The notes under the pieces are model-generated. The model worked only from the letters and a program-made list of their open reading frames with translations, did not search any database and was not told where the DNA came from. Shown piece by piece: positions 26,262 to 33,920 of a stretch of 35,948 bases of DNA (position 1 is its first letter; each line of letters starts with the position of its first letter). Location of the stretch: NCBI GenBank assembly GCA_049965615.1, contig JBMFWD010000035.1, forward strand, positions 1 through 35,948, in the 5' to 3' direction. A program made the position numbers and the translations under genes. The DNA is from Acidobacterium sp049965615. GTDB taxonomy: Bacteria; Acidobacteriota; Terriglobia; Terriglobales; Acidobacteriaceae.

Positions 26262-27394
26262 TGGCTACGACGGCAAACAGCAAGACTGTGGAGATTTCCG
26301 TGGGGAAGATTCCTGAAACGATGCGCGCTGCGGTGTACCGCGGCGTGAACGATGTGCGCGTGGAGACGGTTCCGGTTCCGGCGATTGAGGCTGGCGAGGT
26401 GCTGATCCGGGTGCATTCCTGCGGGATCTGCGGGACGGATTTGAAGAAGATCCATACGGGATCGCACTCGGCGCCGCGGATATTCGGCCATGAGACGAGC
26501 GGCACAATTGTGGCCGTGGGCGAGGGCGTGAATGGGTTTGCTGTTGGGGACCGGGTGATGGTGTTCCATCACATTCCCTGCGGGGATTGCTACTACTGCC
26601 GGAAGAAGACGTTTGCGCAGTGTGAGGTCTACAAGAAGGTGGGCTGCACGGCGGGGTTTGCGCCTTCGGGCGGCGGCTTTGCCGAGTACGTGCGGGTGAT
26701 GGACTGGATTGTGCGGCGGGGGCTGGTGAAGATTCCGGACGGCGTGCCGTTTGAGCAGGCGGCATTTGTGGAGCCGGTGAATACGTGCCTGAAGGCGATC
26801 AAGAACCTGGAACTGGCCGCGGATGAGACGGTGCTGGTGATTGGGCAGGGTCCCATTGGGATTATTCTTGCGGCACTGGCGGCGCGGACGCGCGCGAAGG
26901 TGTTGACGTCGGATCTATATGCGGAGCGACATGCTACGGCGGCGGCGTTTGGGTTGCGGCATCCGATTGATGCGGGCAAGGAAGATGTGGTGGCCGCGGC
27001 GAAAGCGGCCAGCGAGGGGCGCGGTGCAGATGCGGTGATTCTGGCGGTGGGCGGCAATGCACTGATCAAGACAGCGATGGATGCGGCGCGGCCAGGCGGG
27101 CGCGTGCTGCTGTTTGCGCAGACGCAGCATGGAGATGCGGTGATTGATCCGGCGGCGGTGTGCATGGATGAAAAGTCGCTGGTGGGATCGTACAGCGCGT
27201 CGGTAGAGATTCAGGACGAGGGCGCGCAGGTGGTGTTTGACGGCTACACGCAGGGGTTTGATTTGACGCGGTTGATTTCGCACCGGTTCTCGCTGGAGGA
27301 CGCGGTGAAAGGAATTGACGTGGCATCGCATCCGCAGGGGGACTCGATGAAGATTTTTATCCAGCCGGGTGTGGAGACGGGGGAGCGGGCATGA
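26261..27394 (+). CDS. Zinc-dependent medium-chain dehydrogenase (first of pair)
   Basis: A 377-residue MDR-family alcohol/polyol dehydrogenase. Catalytic zinc ligands appear as C57 in CGICGTD and H77-E78 in FGHE; structural zinc cysteines are C107, C110, C113 and C121 in PCGDCYYCRKKTFAQC. The NAD(P) motif is GQGPIG at 195-200. Closest in style to sorbitol/threonine dehydrogenase-like enzymes; substrate unknown. Start ATG 26261 carries an overlapping palindrome; ATG 26321 (MRAAVYRGVNDVRVE) would give the more typical MDR N-terminus and is a real alternative. It lies between hpnG and hpnC on one strand and overlaps the second dehydrogenase (ATGA), so a hopanoid side-chain redox step is plausible but unproven. 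Confidence 0.87.
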   Translation: MATTANSKTVEISVGKIPETMRAAVYRGVNDVRVETVPVPAIEAGEVLIRVHSCGICGTDLKKIHTGSHSAPRIFGHETSGTIVAVGEGVNGFAVGDRVMVFHHIPCGDCYYCRKKTFAQCEVYKKVGCTAGFAPSGGGFAEYVRVMDWIVRRGLVKIPDGVPFEQAAFVEPVNTCLKAIKNLELAADETVLVIGQGPIGIILAALAARTRAKVLTSDLYAERHATAAAFGLRHPIDAGKEDVVAAAKAASEGRGADAVILAVGGNALIKTAMDAARPGGRVLLFAQTQHGDAVIDPAAVCMDEKSLVGSYSASVEIQDEGAQVVFDGYTQGFDLTRLISHRFSLEDAVKGIDVASHPQGDSMKIFIQPGVETGERA

Positions 27395-28452
27395 GCGCGG
27401 CGCAGGAGATGACCGCAGCGGTGCTGTACGGCAAGGAAGATATTCGCATTGAGCGCGTGCCGGTGCCGGAGCCTGCGGCGGGTGAGATTGTAGTCAAGGT
27501 AGGCGCGGCGCTGACTTGCGGGACCGATTTGAAGGTGTACCGGCGCGGATATCATGCGAAGATGCTGGTGCCTCCTGCGCTGTTTGGTCATGAGCTGGCC
27601 GGGACGGTGCATGCGGTGGGCGAGGGCGTGACGAAGTTTGCGCTGGGCGACCGTGTGGTAGCGCTGAATTCGGCTCCGTGCGATGCATGCTTTTACTGCG
27701 AGCGGAAGCAGTGGAATCTGTGTGACAACATTCTTTTCAACAATGGAGCTTATGCGGAGTTTATCCGGATACCGGCGCGGATCGTAGAGAAGAATACGCT
27801 GGCGATTCCAAAGGGAGTGCCGTTTGAGCATGCGGCACTGACCGAGCCGCTGGCCTGCGTGGTGCGCGGGCTGGATGAGTGCGAGGCGGCGATTGAGACG
27901 CGGCCCGGAGATACGGTGGCGGTGATTGGGGCTGGTCCGATTGGCCTGATGTTTATGCATGCGGCGCAGATTGCCGGATACCGCGTGATTGCGGTGGTGA
28001 AGCGCGATGAGCAGGTTGAGGCCGCGAAGACATTTGGCGCCGCCGAGGTGGTGCAGACGACGCAGGTGGAGGATGCGGTTGCCGCGGTGAGGTCGCTGAC
28101 TCCGGACGGACGCGGCGTGGATATGGCGATTGAAGCGGTGGCGACCCCTGCGACGTGGGAGTGGGCCGTGGACATGGCGCGCAAGGGCGGCGTAGTGAAT
28201 TTTTTTGGTGGCTGCGCGGCGGGAACAAAAGTGGAGCTGGATACGAACCGCCTGCACTATAACGACATCAAACTACTGGCGAGCTTTCATCACACGCCCA
28301 CGACCGCGCGGAAGGCGTTTGCGCTGGTGACGGGCGGAAAGTTCAAGTGTGCCGAGTACATTACGGGACGGGCGCGGCTGACGGAGCTGGACAGCGTGTT
28401 CCGGAAGCTGATGAGCCGCACCAACGATATTAAGACTGCGATTCTGCCGTAG
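27391..28452 (+). CDS. Zinc-dependent medium-chain dehydrogenase (second of pair)
   Basis: A 353-residue MDR protein. It has C43 in TCGTD, H67-E68 in FGHE for catalytic zinc, C97, C100, C103 and C111 (PCDACFYCERKQWNLC) for structural zinc, and GAGPIG at 180-185 for NAD(P). It is related to the upstream dehydrogenase but clearly diverged, so this is an old pair, not a recent duplication. ATG 27391 overlaps the upstream stop by four bases, pointing to coordinated, perhaps stoichiometric production. The hpnC start lies 16 bases after its stop. Substrate unknown; position in the hopanoid operon suggests action on ribosylhopane or a related intermediate. Confidence 0.88.
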   Translation: MSAAQEMTAAVLYGKEDIRIERVPVPEPAAGEIVVKVGAALTCGTDLKVYRRGYHAKMLVPPALFGHELAGTVHAVGEGVTKFALGDRVVALNSAPCDACFYCERKQWNLCDNILFNNGAYAEFIRIPARIVEKNTLAIPKGVPFEHAALTEPLACVVRGLDECEAAIETRPGDTVAVIGAGPIGLMFMHAAQIAGYRVIAVVKRDEQVEAAKTFGAAEVVQTTQVEDAVAAVRSLTPDGRGVDMAIEAVATPATWEWAVDMARKGGVVNFFGGCAAGTKVELDTNRLHYNDIKLLASFHHTPTTARKAFALVTGGKFKCAEYITGRARLTELDSVFRKLMSRTNDIKTAILP

Positions 28453-28467
28453 GGATTGCCAGGGACG

Positions 28468-29415
28468 ATGCCAGTGGAGACTGCACAAGCGACATTGCTG
28501 GAACAGGGTTGGGCGGCGCTGCCTGCGGAGTATCGCATGCCGGCGGAGAAGCCGACGCTCGAAGAGGCGCGCGCGTGGTGCAAGCGGTTGACCGAGACGC
28601 ATTACGAGAACTTCCACGTGGCGAGCTGGTTTTTGCCGGAGCGTTTACGGGTGCATTTCCACAGCATTTACGCGTATTGCCGCGTTTCGGACGACCTGGG
28701 CGATGAGGTGGGCAACACGGAGCAGTCGCTGGCGTTGCTGGATTTGTGGGGCCGGGAACTGGAGGCGTGCTATCGCGGCGAGGCGAGGCATCCGGTATTT
28801 GTAGCTTTGGCGGATACGATTCGGGTGTGCGAGATTCCGAAGGAGCCGTTTGCGGATCTGCTGGTGGCATTCAAGCAGGACCAGGTGAAGACGCGCTTTG
28901 AGACGATGGAAGAAGTGCTGGCGTACTGCCGGTATTCGGCGAATCCCGTAGGAAGGCTGGTGCTGTATGTGTGCGGGTATCGGGATGGGGAGCGGTTTGC
29001 GTTGTCGGATTCCACGTGCAGCGGGTTGCAACTGGCGAACTTCTGGCAGGATGTGAAGGTGGACTGGCAGAAGGACCGGGTGTATTTTCCGCAGGCGGAC
29101 ATGCGGCGCTTTGGCGTGACGGACGAGACGATTGCGAAGGGCGTGATGACGCCGGAGTTTCGCGAGTTGATGCGGTACGAGGTGGAGTACGCGCGGGAGC
29201 TTTTCAAGAAGGGTTCGCCGCTGATTGGGATGGTGGACCGCGACCTGGCGATGGACCTGGATTTGTTTACGCGGGGCGGGATGGAGATTTTGCGGGCCAT
29301 AGAAGAGCAGGATTACGACGTGCTGCGTGCGCGGCCTTCGATCAAGAAAGGGCGCAAGGTGATGCTGATGCTGCATGCGCTGCGCTCGAAGATGATGGGA
29401 GGACGGCCCGCGTGA
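28468..29415 (+). CDS. hpnC: Hydroxysqualene synthase (HpnC)
   Basis: Converts presqualene diphosphate to hydroxysqualene in the three-enzyme bacterial squalene route. The 315-residue product belongs to the squalene/phytoene synthase family, with the first aspartate-rich motif DDLGDE at residues 75-80 and the second in NFWQDVKVDW at 191-200. HYENFHVASWFLP near 45-57 is characteristic of HpnC. ATG 28468 follows AGGGAC closely; TTG 28456 is an alternative. It ends in GTGA overlap with hpnD. Distinction from HpnD rests on the HYENF stretch and on the conserved gene order C-D-E. Confidence 0.92.
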   Translation: MPVETAQATLLEQGWAALPAEYRMPAEKPTLEEARAWCKRLTETHYENFHVASWFLPERLRVHFHSIYAYCRVSDDLGDEVGNTEQSLALLDLWGRELEACYRGEARHPVFVALADTIRVCEIPKEPFADLLVAFKQDQVKTRFETMEEVLAYCRYSANPVGRLVLYVCGYRDGERFALSDSTCSGLQLANFWQDVKVDWQKDRVYFPQADMRRFGVTDETIAKGVMTPEFRELMRYEVEYARELFKKGSPLIGMVDRDLAMDLDLFTRGGMEILRAIEEQDYDVLRARPSIKKGRKVMLMLHALRSKMMGGRPA

Positions 29416-30341
29416 CGCCTTCGCTTGGCGAGGCCTACGGGATCTGTCGTGAGATAGCTCGACGCGAGGCCAAGAATTTCTACTACTCGTTTGTGGCTCT
29501 GCCGGAGCCGAAGCGCGATGCAATTTGCGCGGTGTACGCATTTATGCGGCATGCGGATGATCTCTCGGATGATGAGAGTGTTGCGCTGGCTGAACGACGC
29601 CGGAATCTGGAGGCGTGGCTGGAAGCGTGGCACGCGGCGCAGGCGGGCGGAGCTACGGATGATCCTGTGTTTATTGCTTTGCGGGACGCGCAGCAGCGAT
29701 TTGGAATTACGGGAGAGCTGCTGGACCAACTGGTGCAGGGCACGGCGATGGATCTGCATAAGGCGACGGGCGACGCGACGATGGTGGAGGGGTTCGATAC
29801 CTACGCGACGTTTGAGGACTTGTACCGGTATTGCTACCTGGTGGCGTCTGTGGTGGGGCTGGTTTGCATTCGGATTTTTGGCTACAGCGACGCGCGGGCG
29901 GAGAAGCTGGCGGAGGAGACGGGCATTGCGTTCCAGCTGACGAACATTCTGCGCGATGTGCGTGAGGATGCGGAGCGGAAGCGAGTGTATCTGCCCCTGG
30001 AGGATTTACGTCTGAAAGGCGTGACCCTGGAGGAGCTGGCGGCGTTGCAGGACGGGAGCCGGATGACGGCGGGGCAGCGTGAGCTGCTGGCAATGGAAGC
30101 ACAGCGGGCGGAGCGGTTTTATGAGTCCGGGCAGGCACTGCTGCCATTGATTTCAGCAGATGCAAGACCGGCGCTGTGGGTTTTGATCAGGATTTATTAC
30201 GCGCTGCTGAAGAAGATTGAGGCGCATCAATATGATGTGTTCTCTGCGAGAGTGAGTGTTGCGGCGCCGGTGAAGCTGGGGATTTTGTTTTGCGGGCTCG
30301 CTGGAGTGATGTGGAACCGGATGCGTGGCGCGGGCAATTGA
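29412..30341 (+). CDS. hpnD: Presqualene diphosphate synthase (HpnD)
   Basis: Condenses two farnesyl diphosphates to presqualene diphosphate, the first step of squalene formation. The 309-residue product starts TPSLGEAYGICREIARREAK followed by NFYYSFVALP, and has both diphosphate-binding motifs: RHADDLSDDE (D49, D50, D53) and TNILRDVREDAERKRVYLP (N178, D182, D186). GTG 29412 overlaps the hpnC stop, and the end overlaps hpnE as TGATG. A longer frame upstream lies inside hpnC and is not coding. Family and pathway are secure from motifs plus gene order. Confidence 0.93.
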   Translation: MTPSLGEAYGICREIARREAKNFYYSFVALPEPKRDAICAVYAFMRHADDLSDDESVALAERRRNLEAWLEAWHAAQAGGATDDPVFIALRDAQQRFGITGELLDQLVQGTAMDLHKATGDATMVEGFDTYATFEDLYRYCYLVASVVGLVCIRIFGYSDARAEKLAEETGIAFQLTNILRDVREDAERKRVYLPLEDLRLKGVTLEELAALQDGSRMTAGQRELLAMEAQRAERFYESGQALLPLISADARPALWVLIRIYYALLKKIEAHQYDVFSARVSVAAPVKLGILFCGLAGVMWNRMRGAGN

Positions 30342-31753
30342 TGACAGATCGGAATTCCAGGTCGGTGTTGGTGGTTGGCGGGGGGCTTGCGGGCCTGTCG
30401 GCAGCGTGCGCGCTGGCCGAGGATGGTTACCGGGTGACGCTGCTGGAGCGCCGGCCCTATGTGGGCGGGCGCGCATCTTCGTATGAGCATCCGGGCACGG
30501 GTGAGGTGATCGACAACTGCCAGCATGTGCTGATTGGGCGGTGCACGAACCTGATTGATCTTTATCGGCGGCTGGGCGTGGGCGATGCGATTCGCTGGTA
30601 CCGGCAGTTTACGTTTGTTGAGCCGGGCGGCAGGCAAAGTGTGCTGGGTTCGAGTTGGCTACCTGCTCCGCTGCACAGCATGCCTTCGTTTTTGAGCGCG
30701 CGCGCGTTTACGTGGGAGGACAAGGAGGCGATTGCGCGCGGGCTGCTGCAGTTTGTGTGGAGATTGCCTCCGGATTCCGGCGAGAGCTTTGCGGAGTGGA
30801 TGAAGCGGCACGAGCAGACGCGTGGTGCGATTGAGCGCTTCTGGAAGCCGGTGCTGGTGAGCGCGCTGAACGAGGATCCGGAGCGGATTTCAGTCCATTA
30901 CGCGGCCAAGGTGTTTCGCGAGTCGTTTCTATCTTCGGCGCAGGCGGGTGAGATGGGGATTCCGTCTATTCCGCTCAGCGAGTTGTACGGGCATGCGCTG
31001 GAGTATATTCGCGCGCGCGGCGGTGAGGTGCGCCTGCGGACCAGTGTGGAGGCGATGGAGCCGGTTGCGGGCGGGGGATGGTTGGCGCGCAGCGGCGAGG
31101 AGAATTTTGTGGCTGACGCGGCGGTGCTGGCGCTGCCGTTCGAGGGGCTGTCGAAGCTGCTGCCGCAGATGCCCGAGGCTGTCGGCGTAGAAGCGCTGCA
31201 GGCGAAGCTGGAGGGGTTTGAGCACTCGCCGATTACGGGGATTCACTTGTGGTTTGATCGTCCGGTGACGGGGCTGGAGCATGCAGTGTTGCTGGATTCG
31301 CCGGTGCAGTGGTTGTTCAACAAGTCGCTGCTGCAGCCGGAGCACAGGGTGAGCGGCGAGCATTACGTGGAACTGGTGGTGAGCGCTTCGCGGGCGCTGG
31401 TGCCTATGCAGCGGCAGGAGATTGTGGACATGGCGACGGCGGAGCTGGCGCGGTTTTTCCCGGTGGTGCGGGAAGCGCAACTGGTGAAGGCCGCGGTGGT
31501 GAAGGAAGTGCGTGCCACGTATTCGGTACGGCCGGGTCTGGATGCCTGCCGGCCGGCTGCGGAGGAGAGTCCGTGGCGGGGGGTTGCGCTGGCCGGAGAC
31601 TGGACGGCGACGGGCTGGCCGGCGACGATGGAAGGTGCGGTGCGCAGCGGGTATAGAGCGGCTGAGGCGGTGTCAGCGATGATGGGTGGCGGGAAGGTGT
31701 TCCAGGTGGCGGATTTGCCCCACGGTGGACTGATGCGGCTGACGCCGGCTTAG
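30341..31753 (+). CDS. hpnE: Hydroxysqualene dehydroxylase (HpnE)
   Basis: FAD-dependent enzyme that reduces hydroxysqualene to squalene. The 470-residue product opens with VLVVGGGLAGLSAACALAED (GGGLAG at 13-18), then LLERRPYVGGRASSYEHPG and DNCQHVLIGRCTNL, a HpnE-typical stretch. The C-terminal FAD segment VALAGDWTATGWPATMEGAV is intact. ATG 30341 overlaps the hpnD stop by one base. It closes the hopanoid operon: a T-run follows the stop. Squalene-hopene cyclase is not in the window, so the squalene must be cyclised by an enzyme encoded elsewhere. Confidence 0.92.
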   Translation: MTDRNSRSVLVVGGGLAGLSAACALAEDGYRVTLLERRPYVGGRASSYEHPGTGEVIDNCQHVLIGRCTNLIDLYRRLGVGDAIRWYRQFTFVEPGGRQSVLGSSWLPAPLHSMPSFLSARAFTWEDKEAIARGLLQFVWRLPPDSGESFAEWMKRHEQTRGAIERFWKPVLVSALNEDPERISVHYAAKVFRESFLSSAQAGEMGIPSIPLSELYGHALEYIRARGGEVRLRTSVEAMEPVAGGGWLARSGEENFVADAAVLALPFEGLSKLLPQMPEAVGVEALQAKLEGFEHSPITGIHLWFDRPVTGLEHAVLLDSPVQWLFNKSLLQPEHRVSGEHYVELVVSASRALVPMQRQEIVDMATAELARFFPVVREAQLVKAAVVKEVRATYSVRPGLDACRPAAEESPWRGVALAGDWTATGWPATMEGAVRSGYRAAEAVSAMMGGGKVFQVADLPHGGLMRLTPA

Positions 31754-31760
31754 TTTTTTT
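31736..31760 (+). terminator. Weak candidate terminator after hpnE
   Basis: A four-base-pair stem CGGC/GCCG with loop TGAC (31736-31747) is followed, after seven bases including the stop codon, by seven T residues at 31754-31760. The stem is short and the gap long, so termination strength is doubtful. Confidence 0.25.
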
Positions 31761-31768
31761 CGTGTGCG

Positions 31769-31945
31769 TTACGGGTTGATCCAGTGCATGACCCAGGCGG
31801 CGACGATGACGGAGAGGACGAACCATCCCCAGCAGTAGAGGCCATAGCGCAGCATCGCCTTGGGCGTGGAGCGCTGGGTGATTCCGAAGACAATGGACGC
31901 AAAGGTTGCGAAGAGCAGCACCGCGTTGAAATGGGAGAGCAACAT
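31769..31945 (-). CDS. Small two-span membrane protein (58 aa)
   Basis: Read directly from the minus strand: ATG 31945-31943 to TAA 31771-31769, 58 residues starting MLLSHFNAVLLFATFASIVF and ending WVMHWINP. Two hydrophobic segments (about residues 5-22 and 36-53) are separated by a basic loop ITQRSTPKAMLRYG. GGAGGAAG lies five bases before the ATG, a strong ribosome-binding site, and the ATG overlaps the stop of the upstream membrane gene as TGATG. No family is recognised. The strong ribosome-binding site, stop-start overlap and clean two-span topology make it very likely real. A membrane partner of the upstream protein is possible. Confidence 0.75.
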   Translation of the reverse strand: MLLSHFNAVLLFATFASIVFGITQRSTPKAMLRYGLYCWGWFVLSVIVAAWVMHWINP

Positions 31946-32340
31946 CAGGACTTCCTCCCGATCCTCAGACTGTGGGCATCGACTGCGGAGACGATGTTAA
32001 GCAGCCCGGCGACGACGGCGAACATGGTTCCGTAGTCGGCGCTGACGATGGTGACGACGGTGTTGCCGAAGCCGAGGAGCTTGGCGACGATGAAGAGGCC
32101 ACCGGCACCGAGGTCACCGAAGAATGCGAGCATTTCGATGAGGTTGCGGGTGTTGGGTGCGTAAAGATGGCCGTTGGCCGCGAGGCCGATGGCGAACATG
32201 GCGGTGATGGAGCAGAAAAGGATAAGACCGCGTACCCATCGTCCGGTGAGAAGGTGCCCCGCGCCGGGGATGAGCCAGCCAAGGAGCAGCGCTCCGTAGG
32301 CGAACCCTTGCTGTTCAGAGGTTTGTGCTTTCGCAGGCAT
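31945..32340 (-). CDS. Small integral membrane protein, TM2/DUF6677-like
   Basis: A 131-residue membrane protein with three to four hydrophobic segments. The first carries GWLIPGAGHLLTGRWVRG, reminiscent of the TM2-domain pattern PGAGHxxxGxxxxG; later segments are VAKLLGFGNTVVTIV and FAVVAGLLNIVSAVDA. I recall similar acidobacterial proteins under DUF6677, but cannot check. ATG 32340 is chosen because residues before it are basic and unlike the family; the frame is open to 32460. Upstream Shine-Dalgarno is weak. It is coupled to the 58-residue gene by a TGATG overlap. No function is proposed. Confidence 0.72.
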   Translation of the reverse strand: MPAKAQTSEQQGFAYGALLLGWLIPGAGHLLTGRWVRGLILFCSITAMFAIGLAANGHLYAPNTRNLIEMLAFFGDLGAGGLFIVAKLLGFGNTVVTIVSADYGTMFAVVAGLLNIVSAVDAHSLRIGRKS

Positions 32341-32498
32341 CTTTAGTGAATATACAAGATTTGCGGCGCGTTTCCTGTTGGCCCAGGTAGTGCACAGGGG
32401 CTTTTCAAGGAAAGTGAAGGCGATCAGTGAGTGCTTGAGGCGATTCTGCCCGTGGATCACTTAGTGGGGAGTTGACGCCCTGAAATGGCAAGGGGGCA

Positions 32499-32507
32499 TG
32501 CTATTCT
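32499..32507 (+). promoter_or_regulatory. Candidate extended -10 upstream of the GT87-like gene
   Basis: TGCTATTCT matches the extended -10 pattern TGnTATnnT about 90 bases before the TTG at 32599. TTGACG at 32472-32477 is 24 bases upstream, too far for a normal -35. Confidence 0.25.
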
Positions 32508-32598
32508 CAGTTTCAAGTTGCATCCAGCCGTCATGGTTTTGAGCTTGGATTTTCTTCACTGTGGCTGGCGAGTCTGAATCTTTAAGAGCTGATCGAGC

Positions 32599-33912
32599 TT
32601 GGATTTACGTGCGCGAAATCGAAGAATAGGTTTTGTCCTGGTTTTGCTGGGCAGCTTGTTCTTTCTGGTTCGAGGTTTTCACGACGAGACGAAGGTGTTT
32701 CATTGTACTGATTTCGTCCCGGTGTACAGCGGAGCGCGGTGCCTGATTGCGGGTTGTAATCCTTATGACCCGAATGCATTGATACGCGAGGACAAAAGCG
32801 CCGGGTCAGACGCGCAGTACGATTTTTTTGTGAGAGTGCTGAGCGGAGAAGCCCTGGTGTATCCCCCGCCTACACTGTTTTTTGCCGTGCCGTTTGGTGC
32901 AATGAGTTGGAAGATGGCACATCGCATCTGGCTGCTGCTGATTGGGTTGAGTTTTGTTGCGGCGTCGCTGCTGATGTGGGAACTTTGCGCCGATGAGCTT
33001 CCGCTGGTTGCGGGGGTGTTGCTGGGAGCGTTTACGGCAACGAGCACGCTGCTGATGATGACAGGAAATCCAGCGGGATTGGCTATCAGCCTGTGCGTGA
33101 TTGCGGTGTGGTGTTTTCTGCGGGGCCGCCTACTTTGGCTGGGCGTCGTCTTCATGGGCCTGAGCCTTGTGATCAAGCCGCAGGAGACAGGTTTTATCTG
33201 GCTTTATTTTTTACTGGCGTCTGTGGAGTACCACAGGCTTACGCTGAGGGCGCTGGTGGTGGTTGGGGTGATCTCGATTCCGGCGATTTTATGGATTTCG
33301 ATTGCTCCGGCTTCGCGTCATTGGGTCGCGAACCTGCACGCCATGGTGGTGGCCACTTTGCAGCCTGGTTGGTCGAGCGATCCTGGAATTGGGAATGACA
33401 CGTCCTATCAGTTTCTGAATCTTCAGGCCATATTCAGCGTAATTCGTGATGATCCGAGGTTTTATGGTCCGATTTCGTACGGGATCAGCGGATTGCTGCT
33501 GTTGCCCTGGATTGTGAAGAGCGCGCGCAGAACGGCTTCCCGCAGAGCCGTGTATGTTGCTCTGGCGACGGGGGCTGCTTTGACGATGCTGCCGGTGTAC
33601 CACCGCATTTACGACTGGCGGTTGCTGTTGCTCATGTTTCCGGCGGTGTCGCTGTTGTGGGCGCAAAGGGATCGGCATCGCTGGGTGGCGATGGGATCGT
33701 TGTTGGTGGTGACCGGAGTTTCAGTGAATCACTTCACAACTTTCCTGCGGCGCCTGCAGGTGCACACATTGCCTGGTCCACTGTGGATGCAAATGGCGGG
33801 GCGGCCTTATTGCCTGCTGGCTTTGGCGGTGGCGGTAGTGTGGTTGTGGGTGCAGTTGACGCCAGCAGGCGCGGAGCAGGGAAGCCTGGAACCCTCGGAA
33901 GTGAAGGTGTAG
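32599..33912 (+). CDS. GT87-like polytopic membrane glycosyltransferase (DUF2029)
   Basis: A 437-residue membrane protein with about ten hydrophobic spans, resembling polyprenyl-phosphate-dependent GT87 mannosyltransferases. The first loop holds CTDFVPVYSGARCL (residues 36-49), with the aspartate typical of GT-C catalytic loops, then NPYDPNAL and VYPPPTLFFAVPFGA, both common in DUF2029 proteins; GLSLVIKPQETGF lies mid-protein. TTG 32599 is the only early start between an upstream in-frame stop (32590) and the first hydrophobic span. It stands alone between two minus-strand genes and looks somewhat less GC-rich than its neighbours, perhaps from later acquisition. Donor and acceptor are unknown. 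Confidence 0.75.
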   Translation: MDLRARNRRIGFVLVLLGSLFFLVRGFHDETKVFHCTDFVPVYSGARCLIAGCNPYDPNALIREDKSAGSDAQYDFFVRVLSGEALVYPPPTLFFAVPFGAMSWKMAHRIWLLLIGLSFVAASLLMWELCADELPLVAGVLLGAFTATSTLLMMTGNPAGLAISLCVIAVWCFLRGRLLWLGVVFMGLSLVIKPQETGFIWLYFLLASVEYHRLTLRALVVVGVISIPAILWISIAPASRHWVANLHAMVVATLQPGWSSDPGIGNDTSYQFLNLQAIFSVIRDDPRFYGPISYGISGLLLLPWIVKSARRTASRRAVYVALATGAALTMLPVYHRIYDWRLLLLMFPAVSLLWAQRDRHRWVAMGSLLVVTGVSVNHFTTFLRRLQVHTLPGPLWMQMAGRPYCLLALAVAVVWLWVQLTPAGAEQGSLEPSEVKV

Positions 33913-33920
33913 AGGCTGAG

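Noticed and set aside
28468..31753. Carotenoid cluster reading of the two synthase-like genes plus flavoprotein
   Set aside because: Motifs and the C-D-E order, together with hpnA and hpnG, fit the squalene route of hopanoid synthesis.
31769..32340. Toxin-antitoxin pair
   Set aside because: Both products are mainly hydrophobic membrane proteins with no antitoxin-like DNA-binding or known toxin motif.
32486..32502. Possible sigma-54 promoter (TGGCA...ATGCT)
   Set aside because: The GG-to-GC distance is one base longer than the strict sigma-54 spacing and the TTGC half is poor.
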